Source: CAYLNH01 sp964384625
GTDB lineage: Bacteria; Verrucomicrobiota; Lentisphaeria; JABSQK01
DNA length: 48,056 bases
Assembly (NCBI GenBank): GCA_964384625.1
Contig: CAYLNH010000019.1
Span: 1-48,056, forward strand
Reading direction: 5' to 3'
In this document: piece by piece, positions 32,259-39,927 of the stretch
Layout of the letters: each line of letters starts with the position of its first letter
How positions within the stretch are numbered: position 1 is the stretch's first letter
Notes under the pieces: model-generated
The model's database searches: none
The model's input: the letters and a program-made list of their open reading frames with translations, nothing else
What the model was told of the DNA's origin: nothing
Translations under genes and position numbers: made by a program

Positions 32259-32335
32259 TGGCGCTCCAAACAGGACTCGAACCTGTGACCTACGGTTTAG
32301 AAGACCGTTGCTCTATCCACCTGAGCTATTGGAGC
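32259..32335 (-). tRNA. tRNA-Arg (anticodon TCT)
   Basis: On the minus strand the cloverleaf is complete: acceptor GCTCCAA/TTGGAGC, T8-A9, D-stem GCTC/GAGC, anticodon stem ACGGT/ACCGT with loop CTTCTAA (anticodon TCT), T-stem ACAGG/CCTGT with TTCGAGT loop, discriminator G and an encoded CCA (32259-32261). It reads AGA codons. No other tRNA is adjacent. Confidence 0.95.
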
Positions 32336-32513
32336 GCGGTGTGGTGAGAATATGACCAGTTCAGGGTCAAAATCAACTGCGGTTCTGTGGAATGAGACGG
32401 AACGGGGATACGGATATTTCAGACCGAGCTGTCACCGTTGCCTGCCCTTGCTCCTGGGGGCTTCGATGCGGCGACCGGTGGCAGCATTGAGATAATCTCT
32501 TCGCAACGTCCAA

Positions 32514-33638
32514 TCAGAGGCTGGGGCCGCCCTCGAATTTCAAGCCTTTGCGGCGCGATTGCTTGGCGATGGATTTGAAGATCACTTCGTCCAGGGAGGT
32601 CTTGCCCTTCTTGGTCTTCCCCAACTCCTTCTTGATGTAGGCTTGACGTTTCTTGCTCAGCTCAAGGATCTCCTTCTGGACCGCAGCACGTTTGTCGGCC
32701 ATCTTCTTCACGTAGGCCTGGCGTTCTTTGGGAGTCATCTTGCGAAGTTTGGCGGGCAGTTCAGCTTCCTTGATTTCGTCGAGCACATCGGGTTCGGCCT
32801 TGATGCACGCCACGATGTCTTTTGCGGCGTCGGCCTTTCTCGCGGCATACTCGGCGCGTGCCGCAGCCGCCGGTTTGGGCGCATAACCCATCACCTTTTC
32901 GGCAGCCTTCATCTTTGCCGCGGAGCGCCGGCCGGCAGTCGTGGAACGATGGATGTAAGTCGCGGCCATCTCTGCATTCAGCTCGCCAAGCCGTTTGTCA
33001 AACGGCGTATTAACGACAACCGCATTGCCGGACTGCGACAACTGGACGTAGTCGCCCTCGCCGCGCCGGGCAATCTCTCGCCAGGGCTTGACGGCCCCAC
33101 CGTTGTTGCCGCACTGGATGGTGTTGATGATGATGTCCTGTTTGACGGCGGCCTTACAAATGGCGGGATACTGCTGCTCCTTATAGTCCATGTGCGGCGG
33201 CGCGTCCCCGACCAGAAAGATGACCTTATAGGTATGCTTGTCCTGCTTCCAGGAGATCTTGCTGACCGCGTGGGCAAGAGCCAGGTTTACACTCTCCGGC
33301 CCGTCTCCGCCGCCATTGGCTTGGAACTTGATCAGGGCGGCATAAACGGCGTCCAGGTCATCACTGAGGTCTGTCACTTGCGTGACATAGCTGTCGCCGC
33401 GATCACGATATGCGACCAGCCCCATGCGTATTGTCGGCGTCGGTTTGGCTGAGGCCATGGTGTTGGCGATTGACCAGATCTTGGTCTTGGCGGCCTGGAT
33501 CAGCCCGCCCATGCTTCCGGTTGTGTCCAAGACGAACACAACATCGATGGTCGGTTTCTTCTTCGGCTCTGCCCCGTTGGCGAATGTGATCAGGCAACCG
33601 AGAAGCAAGAAGGTTGTGATTCTGGCGATCTTGTGCAT
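32514..33638 (-). CDS. Secreted von Willebrand factor A (VWA) domain protein
   Basis: 374 residues. A signal peptide (MHKIARITTFLLLGCLITFANG) precedes the VWA domain, which has the MIDAS motif DTTGSM (38-43) at IDVVFVLDTTGSMGGLI and a later metal-site region VIFLVGDAPPH. The C-terminal third is Lys/Ala-rich and helical (about 250-374), perhaps a coiled coil. VWA domains bind proteins through a divalent metal. The protein is probably periplasmic or extracellular. GGAGGACAG upstream on the minus strand supports the start. It is divergent from the secreted C39 peptidase-like gene, with an inverted-repeat element between them. The role is unknown. Confidence 0.88.
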   Translation of the reverse strand: MHKIARITTFLLLGCLITFANGAEPKKKPTIDVVFVLDTTGSMGGLIQAAKTKIWSIANTMASAKPTPTIRMGLVAYRDRGDSYVTQVTDLSDDLDAVYAALIKFQANGGGDGPESVNLALAHAVSKISWKQDKHTYKVIFLVGDAPPHMDYKEQQYPAICKAAVKQDIIINTIQCGNNGGAVKPWREIARRGEGDYVQLSQSGNAVVVNTPFDKRLGELNAEMAATYIHRSTTAGRRSAAKMKAAEKVMGYAPKPAAAARAEYAARKADAAKDIVACIKAEPDVLDEIKEAELPAKLRKMTPKERQAYVKKMADKRAAVQKEILELSKKRQAYIKKELGKTKKGKTSLDEVIFKSIAKQSRRKGLKFEGGPSL

Positions 33639-33741
33639 ACTGTCCTCCGTCAGGTCGTTGGATGTTTGTCAGCGTTCATCTCCAAGACGCTGGAGGACGA
33701 GAGTTATTAGAGCAGCGCTGAAGGAGCTGACGACCATCCAC

Positions 33742-33974
33742 GTAAGTCCTCGTTCGGTGCCCTGTCGTTTCCGCATGCCACCACGGGCCTTGCGCCCGTG
33801 GAGCGATGATTGGTTCTTCCGCCAGTCATCACGTATCTCTCCTGCCGGTCCGCGTCGGGGCTGATCCCGACGCGGACCGGCAGGAGAAAGGCCGTGGATC
33901 GCGGCGTGGAGAGTAATCTTGGCACCACGGGGATGAACCCCGTAGAGGCCGAAGGGCACCGAACGAGGACTTAC
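33742..33974. mobile_element. 233-bp MITE-like element with 21-bp terminal inverted repeats and nested hairpins
   Basis: The ends 33742-33762 and 33954-33974 are exact reverse complements (21 bp, 22 with the next pair). Inside lies a second perfect inverted repeat of 21 bp (33839-33859 / 33866-33886, six-base loop), plus hairpins CCACGGGC...GCCCGTGG and ACGGGG...CCCCGT. No transposase frame is present, and short frames through the element are its own palindromes in translation. It fills most of the spacer 33639-34050 between two divergent secreted-protein genes. It could be a non-autonomous mobile element or a structured RNA. Target-site duplication is not obvious. Confidence 0.6.
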
Positions 33975-33999
33975 TCCCCCAGAGTGATGCCCTTGGGTT

Positions 34000-34029
34000 T
34001 TGACAAAATGGATAGTACGGTAGTACTAC
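34000..34029 (+). promoter_or_regulatory. Possible promoter/operator of the C39 peptidase-like gene
   Basis: TTGACA (34000-34005) is a perfect -35 box. An inverted repeat AGTAC-ggta-GTACT (34014-34027) covers the spacer and the weak -10 candidates TAGTAC/TACTAC. A regulator binding here is possible. The -10 match is poor. Confidence 0.35.
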
Positions 34030-34050
34030 GTCCAACGCGGAGGTCCGGGC

Positions 34051-35103
34051 ATGGCATATCAATCAAGGGTCGCCCTTTCCACTATTGCTGTTCTGTTGCT
34101 TACAGGCTTCGTATCAGCGCAGGAATCAACGGTACTGAAAGTCCCCTATGTAAAGCAGACGGGGCCAACGTGCGGGCTGGCGAGTTTCCGTATGCTGATG
34201 GGATACCACGGGTTGAAGGAAGAGGATCCGGACAAGACCTGGGACCGGATTCGCAGCCATGAAGGCGGCACGGAGTTGTATCTCATGGGTCGCTACTGTC
34301 GCCGACGCGGGCTGTCGCCCAAGGCGTTTCTGCCGGACAGCGTCGATACTTTGAAGACGCTCGTGAAACTCGGCCAACCGGTGCTGGTGGTTATCCAGGA
34401 GAACCACACACGCTTTGTCAGCCCCACACATGCGGTGGTGGTGATCGGCTTTGCCCGGCGCAATGGCAAGGAAGAAGTGGTGGTGCACGATCCGGCGTGG
34501 AAGGCGGAGCGCCACATCGCCGTCAAGACGTTTGATCAGAGTTGGCTTCTGGGTGGTCCGTTTTGTCGGCTCGCGTTCATCCTTCGGGCCGACAAGACCA
34601 AGTTGAAACTGCCTCGCGAAAAGGTGGGCCCGCTGTGGTGTCGCATGTCCTACGAAGTCAGCACCCGCAATTGGCAGGCGGCCACGACGGAATGCGAGAA
34701 GATGATCACGACAGATCGCACGTTTGTCCCCGGCTATCTTATGCTTGGCAGTTGCTACTCCCAACGTCGCCAACCGAAGAAAGCCGAGGCGGCCTATGCC
34801 AAAGCGGTCGAAGTGAACGCCAAGCACTGCTGGGGAATCCCTCTGCTCAATCTCGGCGCGCTGCAGTTGGCAAACAGGGACCCTCGACCCGCCATCGCGA
34901 ACCTGAAGCGTTTCCTGGAGCTTTCCAAACAAGGGCCGACGGCCCTGGCGGATTACAGGAAGCGGGCTACGGACGCGGTTAAGTTGGCCGAAGTACAGGT
35001 GGGCACACAGAAGCAGGATCCCAAACTGCAGCAGCGAACCTACCAATTGACGGAGTCCCAGAAGCGCCAGGCCTACGAGTTGCTCCGCCGCAGGCGGAAG
35101 TAG
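34051..35103 (+). CDS. Secreted C39-like cysteine peptidase with TPR domain
   Basis: 350 residues. A signal peptide (ALSTIAVLLLTGFVSAQ) predicts export. The papain-like C39 core has the catalytic Cys in QTGPTCGLAS (C41), His in SPTHAVVVIGF and Asp in VVHDPAWKAE. From about 205 onward the protein is helical with TPR-like repeats (NWQAATTECEKMITTDRTFVPGYLMLGSCYSQRRQPKKAEAA style). C39 members usually cleave double-glycine leaders within exporters; free secreted ones are mostly uncharacterised. A GGAGG ribosome-binding site precedes the ATG. It is divergent from the VWA gene across the inverted-repeat element. Confidence 0.85.
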   Translation: MAYQSRVALSTIAVLLLTGFVSAQESTVLKVPYVKQTGPTCGLASFRMLMGYHGLKEEDPDKTWDRIRSHEGGTELYLMGRYCRRRGLSPKAFLPDSVDTLKTLVKLGQPVLVVIQENHTRFVSPTHAVVVIGFARRNGKEEVVVHDPAWKAERHIAVKTFDQSWLLGGPFCRLAFILRADKTKLKLPREKVGPLWCRMSYEVSTRNWQAATTECEKMITTDRTFVPGYLMLGSCYSQRRQPKKAEAAYAKAVEVNAKHCWGIPLLNLGALQLANRDPRPAIANLKRFLELSKQGPTALADYRKRATDAVKLAEVQVGTQKQDPKLQQRTYQLTESQKRQAYELLRRRRK

Positions 35104-35542
35104 TCAGTGGTTATAGCGGTTGTCGGAATCGCGGCCCCGCCCACGCATAAGCGGGGTGCACAGGGCACAGTGGCGGGGTGCGTTCGGCACCTGAGCAAAG
35201 TCGAGGGGTGCCAGATGTCGAATTAAATTTGAGCTTGGCGCGACGAAGCCTGGTTCGAAGGCGAGCGCTCCCAGATTGTGGACTGACGGTAAGCTGGGTT
35301 CAGCTCTGGTCCCGGCAACGTTTCAGGATGGCGCGAGTGGGGATCGCCGCACGGAGGTGATGATCCTGCTATCGCGGGAAACATCATCGCGACAAGTCGC
35401 GACGCCTCCCAGGTTGTCGGACCTGGCGGACGGAACGGGAGTCGGCGTTCCAGCGGCCGGATAGGACCTTAATCGAGATGAGAACTCGATTAAGGACAGG
35501 ATTAATTAATCAAGGTTGAGACAAAGGCAGGCACGAAGGGGG
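35104..35542. other. Repeat-like spacer with an 11-bp hairpin
   Basis: About 440 bp without a convincing gene. The first bases are heptamer-like (gtcagtggtt). A perfect stem CCTTAATCGAG-atgagaa-CTCGATTAAGG lies at 35467-35495, next to attaattaat. Short frames across the rest are Arg-rich and look like translated repeat. It separates convergent genes (C39-like and rhaM). The hairpin may end transcription, but no T-run follows. Confidence 0.5.
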
Positions 35543-35857
35543 TCAGTCGATATGGAAGACCTGCCTGAGTTCTTTCGAGATGGGGCTGTTGTCGGAGTTG
35601 GAGGGCATGATGTCTTTCATGTGGGCCCACCACTTCTTGCAGATCTCGGTGTCGGCGATGGCGTTCCAGCGGTCTTCGTCTTCGATTTCGACATAGGCAA
35701 ACAAGGCACTGGTCTCGTCGTCCAGGAAGATGTTGTAGTTGTGCACGCCGTGGCTCTTGAGAGTCTCTTCGAGTTCCGCCCAGATCGGGCTGTGGCGGTT
35801 TTCGTACTCTTCGTGTTGATCGGGGTTCACCGACATCTTGAATGCTTTTCGGATCAT
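35543..35857 (-). CDS. rhaM: L-rhamnose mutarotase
   Basis: 104 residues, exactly the family length. RhaM interconverts the anomers of L-rhamnose so that the right form enters catabolism. Family motifs are present: MIRKAFKMSVNPDQHEEYENRH, PIWAELEETLKSHGVHNYNIFL, LFAYVEIEDEDRWNAIADTEIC, KWWAHMKDIMPSNSDNSP. The catalytic His and Trp residues are kept. It is the last gene of the minus-strand sugar cluster, about 100 bp after the sulfotransferase. No rhaA/B/D genes are seen in the window. Confidence 0.95.
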   Translation of the reverse strand: MIRKAFKMSVNPDQHEEYENRHSPIWAELEETLKSHGVHNYNIFLDDETSALFAYVEIEDEDRWNAIADTEICKKWWAHMKDIMPSNSDNSPISKELRQVFHID

Positions 35858-35959
35858 GTAAGCTCCTCGCTGCGCTCGTCGCAGTTCATAGTTGACAGTG
35901 CTTAGTTCTTTGGGGACGAAAAGTCCTCGGATCGCTGCGCTCGTCGCACTTGCCGCAAA

Positions 35960-36721
35960 TCAAGACCCGGGGCTCCCAACAGCCGAAACCTGACACCCGA
36001 CACCTTCGTCCGTGTACCCATACTTCCTCATTTCTTTGTGAAAGAACGGGAAGTCGTGTTTGCCGTCATCGGTCTGCCAGCGGCCAACGGACTCGGGGCG
36101 GACGGGGATCTTGGCCAAGGGAATGCCGAGGTAGTCCTCGAGGCGCTTCAATGTTTGGTCCTGGTTCAGGATCAGGTCCTCAAAACGGACCTCGATCAGG
36201 TTCTTCGGTTTCGGCGTTGCCTTGTAGATCTCGGCCTGGTACTTCCAACTGATGGCGCGGCGTTCGCGTTCGTCGTCGGTGTGGTCGTAAGGGATATTGA
36301 AATCTGCGAGATCGTCGGTCAGGTGTCCGCGGATAATGGAATCGCGCGGATCACGGATCCAGAAGATATACTTGATGTCGGGGAACATGCGGATGATCCA
36401 CGGAAAGCAGAGTATGGTTTCCGGCAGTTTCCAGCCTTTGTTCGGTGCATCGCTGCTGAGCACACTGTCGAGATAGGATTCGACCAGGCGGGTGAACTCG
36501 GGGTCGATCTTCATGGTGTGCGTGCTTTCGAAGTCCCACTTGAGATTACCGAGGTACCTGACGTGCCGCGAGAACACGCGGCAGGCCTCGTACATATCGT
36601 TGGCGGGCACGAGATCACCGGACCCGTTGAGTTCGGCGCCCATATAGACGTCACTGGCGGACAGTGTATGCGAGATGGCACGGGTTCCGGAATGGCCGCG
36701 GCCGATAATCGTAATCATCAT
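35960..36721 (-). CDS. Sulfotransferase-family protein
   Basis: About 253 residues from ATG 36721, preceded by GGAGG. The 5'-phosphosulfate-binding loop is IIGRGHSGTRAISHTL (residues 5-20), and the second binding region is YIFWIRDPRDSIIRGHL. FEDLILNQDQTLKRLEDYLGIPL is also typical. It would transfer sulfate from PAPS to a glycan or other acceptor. This conflicts with the apparent lack of an active APS kinase in this window, so PAPS must come from elsewhere or the protein has another role. The last dozen residues (GCQVSAVGSP) are encoded by heptamer repeat DNA, so the natural stop codon may have been lost. Confidence 0.82.
   Translation of the reverse strand: MMITIIGRGHSGTRAISHTLSASDVYMGAELNGSGDLVPANDMYEACRVFSRHVRYLGNLKWDFESTHTMKIDPEFTRLVESYLDSVLSSDAPNKGWKLPETILCFPWIIRMFPDIKYIFWIRDPRDSIIRGHLTDDLADFNIPYDHTDDERERRAISWKYQAEIYKATPKPKNLIEVRFEDLILNQDQTLKRLEDYLGIPLAKIPVRPESVGRWQTDDGKHDFPFFHKEMRKYGYTDEGVGCQVSAVGSPGS
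35983..36003 (-). repeat. Heptamer array inside the sulfotransferase 3' end
   Basis: Three units (GTGTCGG, GTGTCAG, GTTTCGG on the minus strand) are translated as the protein's tail. Two of the same units, GTGTCAG and GTTTCGG, recur in the spacer at 40987-41014. Confidence 0.75.
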
Positions 36722-36815
36722 GGTGTGATCCTCCTTAGCGTGAATCAAGCAGGCTTCAGGATTTAGAGCGGAGTACAACTCCGCGCTCCGTGTGCGCCTT
36801 TGGCGCGGAGTTGAC

Positions 36816-37814
36816 TTACTTGACGTAGACGACTGATTCGGTTTGAATGGACTCGATCGCTGCCGCAAGAACTTTCTGGGCAGCTAGTGCGTCGGCCCCG
36901 GAACCATCGACTTCTTCAGGTTTGACGCCCTCATTCATCTGTTCAACAAAGCGGCCCAAACGGTTGCGGAAGGTATCTTCAAAATCGCGCATACCGCCAA
37001 ACAGCGGGTTGCTGTAGACAGTTTTCTCAAGGTTGCCGGCGGGATAAAGGGTCACTTCGCGAAACATGTCCTCAATCACAAAGCGGCCCTTCACACCGGC
37101 CACTTCCGTGCGTTCCATGGGGTGACCGCGTTCGATATCATAACTGCCGCTGAGATGGCCGAGGGCGCCGCTCTTGAAGCGCATATTGAACTGGGCGGTC
37201 GACCAGATCTTACGTCCGGGCGCCTTCATTGCGAAACACTGGACGGCTTCGATATCCCCGCAGTAGTAGCGCATGATATCGACGGTATGCGGATGCAGCG
37301 CCTTGATCTGGAACCACGGCGAGGACTCCCTCGGGTTCATGATCCACATGCTCATGTTCATGAACAAGGGATGGCCGATGCGGTCTTCCTCGACCCATTT
37401 CTTTGCCAGCCGCGCTGCCGGCGTGAACCGGTGGTTCAGGTCGATGCCGTAGCAGACGCCCTTGGCTTTGGCGGCTTCGACCATCTCAATGCCCTTGTCG
37501 ATCTCATTTGAGATCGGCTTTTCGCCGAGTACGTGCAGACCGGCTTCGATGGCCTCCATGGTGGGCTGGTAGTGGTCGCTGCCGTACTCTTCCCCGCCGG
37601 TGGCGACGCTGACCATATCGAGTTCGGCATTGGCCAGCATCTCCTTGACGGAATAGAAGCCGGGCACACCGTGGCGTTCACTGCCGGCGTCAGCGCGTTC
37701 TTTGATGATATCGCAGACGGCGACCAGTTGGCCGTGCGCCATTTCGTTGTAGATCATGGCATGCCGGTTGCCGATGGGCCCCAACCCGATCACACCAATT
37801 CGCTGCTTCTTCAT
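36816..37814 (-). CDS. Gfo/Idh/MocA-family oxidoreductase (first of three)
   Basis: About 332 residues from ATG 37814. The N-terminal Rossmann motif is IGVIGLGPIGNRHA, and VLGEKPISNE is the EKP motif with the catalytic Lys. The C-terminal beta-sheet domain holds RYYCGDIEAVQCF and other family strands. These enzymes oxidise or isomerise sugars with NAD(P). It resembles the third copy at 42171-43298 (shared DVIKERAD, GNRHA and the LNH...F segment), so the two are paralogues. Its ribosome-binding site (GGAGAG) lies exactly at the edge of the 173-bp tandem repeat. The substrate is unknown; a deoxysugar or uronate is likely given rhaM. Confidence 0.9.
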   Translation of the reverse strand: MKKQRIGVIGLGPIGNRHAMIYNEMAHGQLVAVCDIIKERADAGSERHGVPGFYSVKEMLANAELDMVSVATGGEEYGSDHYQPTMEAIEAGLHVLGEKPISNEIDKGIEMVEAAKAKGVCYGIDLNHRFTPAARLAKKWVEEDRIGHPLFMNMSMWIMNPRESSPWFQIKALHPHTVDIMRYYCGDIEAVQCFAMKAPGRKIWSTAQFNMRFKSGALGHLSGSYDIERGHPMERTEVAGVKGRFVIEDMFREVTLYPAGNLEKTVYSNPLFGGMRDFEDTFRNRLGRFVEQMNEGVKPEEVDGSGADALAAQKVLAAAIESIQTESVVYVK

Positions 37815-37823
37815 TTTGTCTCT

Positions 37824-38175
37824 CCTGCCGGGCTGGTTCAAGAATTCCAGGGCTGCATTGTTACTCAACCTGTTTTGTTCGCCCCCTTCGGGGACGGAAG
37901 GGGCTCGCCCCTGTTGTCCCCGGGTTCCTTTCAGTCACCCGGGGCTATTCATGTTTGTGCCCCGCCGGGGCACGGATCATTCAGAAGCTCAATTGCCCTG
38001 CCGGGCTGGTTCAAGAATTCCAGGGCTGCATTGTTACTCAACCTGTTTTGTTCGCCCCCTTCGGGGACGGAAGGGGCTCGCCCCTGTTGTCCCCGGGTTC
38101 CTTTCAGTCACCCGGGGCTATTCATGTTTGTGCCCCGCCGGGGCACGGATCATTCAGAAGCTCAATTGCCCTGCT
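37824..38175. repeat. Tandem repeat of 173 bp (two full copies, broken by the assembly gap)
   Basis: Copies at 37824-37996 and 37997-38169 are essentially identical, and a third begins at 38170 before the Ns. Each unit has several palindromes (TGCCCCG-CCGGGGCA; cccccttcggggac). Long frames through it in all three plus frames are translated repeat, not genes. It stands directly upstream of the Gfo/Idh gene. The array is probably collapsed in assembly. Confidence 0.95.
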
Positions 38176-38275
38176 NNNNNNNNNNNNNNNNNNNNNNNNN
38201 NNNNNNNNNNNNNNNNNNNNNNNNNNNNNNNNNNNNNNNNNNNNNNNNNNNNNNNNNNNNNNNNNNNNNNNNNNN
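38176..38275. other. Assembly gap (100 Ns)
   Basis: Exactly 100 undetermined bases lie inside the repeat array, which indicates a scaffold join of unknown true length. The sequence just before the gap (cctgct) matches the start of the 81-bp unit found after it, so the gap probably hides more repeat copies. Confidence 0.98.
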
Positions 38276-38437
38276 GTTCATGTTTGTGCCCCGCCGGGGC
38301 ACGGATCATTCAGAAGCTCAATTGCCCTGCTGCGCTGGTTCAAGAGTTCAAGCGCTGTTCATGTTTGTGCCCCGCCGGGGCACGGATCATTCAGAAGCTC
38401 AATTGCCCTGCCGCGCTGGTTCAAGAGTTCAAGCGCT
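38276..38437. repeat. Tandem repeat of 81 bp (two copies)
   Basis: Copies at 38276-38356 and 38357-38437 share about 50 bp, including TGCCCCG-CCGGGGCA, with the 173-bp unit on the other side of the gap. The 81-bp form looks like an internally deleted version of the 173-bp unit. Confidence 0.93.
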
Positions 38438-38499
38438 GCACTGAGAGGTCGCCGGTTGTGAGAGCGGCGAACCGTTCTTACAACCGGCGGATGATCGAT

Positions 38500-39891
38500 C
38501 TACTTTCTGCCTTTGGCCTGGAGTTTGCGCGCCTGTTCGGGGTCGCCGATGTGCAGCGTGTCGTACGCCTGTTGGCTGGTCTCGAAGTAGTCGATCCCGG
38601 CGTGCCCGTGCCAGCCGGGCTGATGGTACATCGGGTTTTCGCGGCCGACCGCTTTTTCACGTTTCGCGATGTGCGCCTCCATCTGACCGCGCAGCGTCGC
38701 GACGATGTCCGGATGTTTCCTGGCGACATTCTTCAACTCATCCGGGTCCTCGATCAGGTTGTATAACTCGACGTCCGGTTTGAAATGGAAGTCCGGTTCG
38801 AGCGCGACGATGAGCTTCCACTCGGGCGTCCGCCAGCCGTGCTTCCGCATCCAGGTGCACTCGGTGATGTAGAACGACGATCGGAAGCTCGCCTTCTTGC
38901 CCTTGACCAGTTTCATCAGCGACTGGCCGTCGAACGCGTAGTCGGTCTTGATGCCGGCCAGTTCCATCAGCGTCGGCGCCAGGTCCATGTGCTCGTTGTA
39001 GCCTTCGACGCGCAGGCCCATGGGCATCTTTTTCGGATAGCGGATGATCAGGGGGACCTTGAGGGTAACGTCGTACATGCCGTGATGATCAAACCAGCAT
39101 TCGTGATCATAGAGCGTTTCCCCGTGGTCGCTGTTGATGACCACAATTGTATCATCCAGGATACCCAGCGATTCGAGCTGTTGGAAGATGCGCTGGATAC
39201 AGGCGTCCATGTAGGCGATGGCGCCGTCGTACTGGGCGATGATGTAGTCTTTATCGGAGATCCCGGGCGGCATCCAGGCGGCGAAATAATCCCAGAACGG
39301 CTTGAACGCTTTGACCGGTTCCATGCTCTTGTTCTTCGGGTCGCATTCATCGCCGTGATAGAACATGCGGTCATAGGGTTTGGGCGGCAGGTAGGGCGAG
39401 TGCGGGTCCATATGGCGCAGCAGCATGAAAAACGGCTTCTTCGATTTTGCCAGCCGGTCGATCTCGGGGATCGCGACTTCGTTCAAGGCTTCCGCCTTGC
39501 GCAGGCAGCCCTCCTCCCGCGAGCCCCAGGCTTTGTAGTCGAGGTAGTTCTCGAAACCGCGGGACGCGGGGTTGCCGGTGAAACCGACGCAGGTGGTATT
39601 GTACCCGGCTTTCTTGAGCAGTTCCGGAAGCGTTTTGACGCCCTCGCCCAGGGGCCCCTTGTGGCGCAGCGCCACGCAGTCGGTGCTGAACACGTCCTTG
39701 CCGGTGAGCATACAGCCGTAGCCGGGGGTTGTCGGCACGTTTGGCGAGAACGTATTCTCGAAGAGCACGCCTTCTTCAGCGAACTCGTCCATGTAGGGGG
39801 TGGTCAGCCGTTCGTAGCCGTAGCAGCTCATGTGCGTGGACAGCAGCGAGTCGATGCCGATCAGCAGGATATTGGGTTTCTTCTTTGCCAT
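38500..39891 (-). CDS. Sulfatase-like hydrolase with Thr at the nucleophile position
   Basis: 463 residues. The fold is clearly sulfatase/alkaline phosphatase superfamily: PNILLIGIDSLLSTHMSCYGY, FFMLLRHMDPHSPYLPP, and the metal segment INSDHGETLYDHECWFDHHG. However, the signature that should read CxPSRxxxLTG is TTPGYGCMLTG (T54-G64), so formylglycine cannot form and the conserved Arg is Tyr. Thr nucleophiles occur in phosphatases and phosphodiesterases of this superfamily, so it may cleave a phosphate ester instead. No signal peptide is present. It sits between two Gfo/Idh genes in the sugar cluster, 37 bp from the next, and is likely co-transcribed. Confidence 0.87.
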   Translation of the reverse strand: MAKKKPNILLIGIDSLLSTHMSCYGYERLTTPYMDEFAEEGVLFENTFSPNVPTTPGYGCMLTGKDVFSTDCVALRHKGPLGEGVKTLPELLKKAGYNTTCVGFTGNPASRGFENYLDYKAWGSREEGCLRKAEALNEVAIPEIDRLAKSKKPFFMLLRHMDPHSPYLPPKPYDRMFYHGDECDPKNKSMEPVKAFKPFWDYFAAWMPPGISDKDYIIAQYDGAIAYMDACIQRIFQQLESLGILDDTIVVINSDHGETLYDHECWFDHHGMYDVTLKVPLIIRYPKKMPMGLRVEGYNEHMDLAPTLMELAGIKTDYAFDGQSLMKLVKGKKASFRSSFYITECTWMRKHGWRTPEWKLIVALEPDFHFKPDVELYNLIEDPDELKNVARKHPDIVATLRGQMEAHIAKREKAVGRENPMYHQPGWHGHAGIDYFETSQQAYDTLHIGDPEQARKLQAKGRK

Positions 39892-39927
39892 GTTTCTTCT
39901 GCCTTATGTTTTCGTTCCTGGTGGTGA

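Noticed and set aside
35178..35360. 60-codon Arg-rich ORF
   Set aside because: It resembles translated intergenic repeat and has no start signal or partner gene.
37824..38437. CRISPR array
   Set aside because: Units of 173 and 81 bp are contiguous, lacking the repeat-spacer pattern.
37533..38766. Long plus-strand frames across the tandem repeats and N gap
   Set aside because: They include the Ns and translate palindromic repeat DNA in all three frames.
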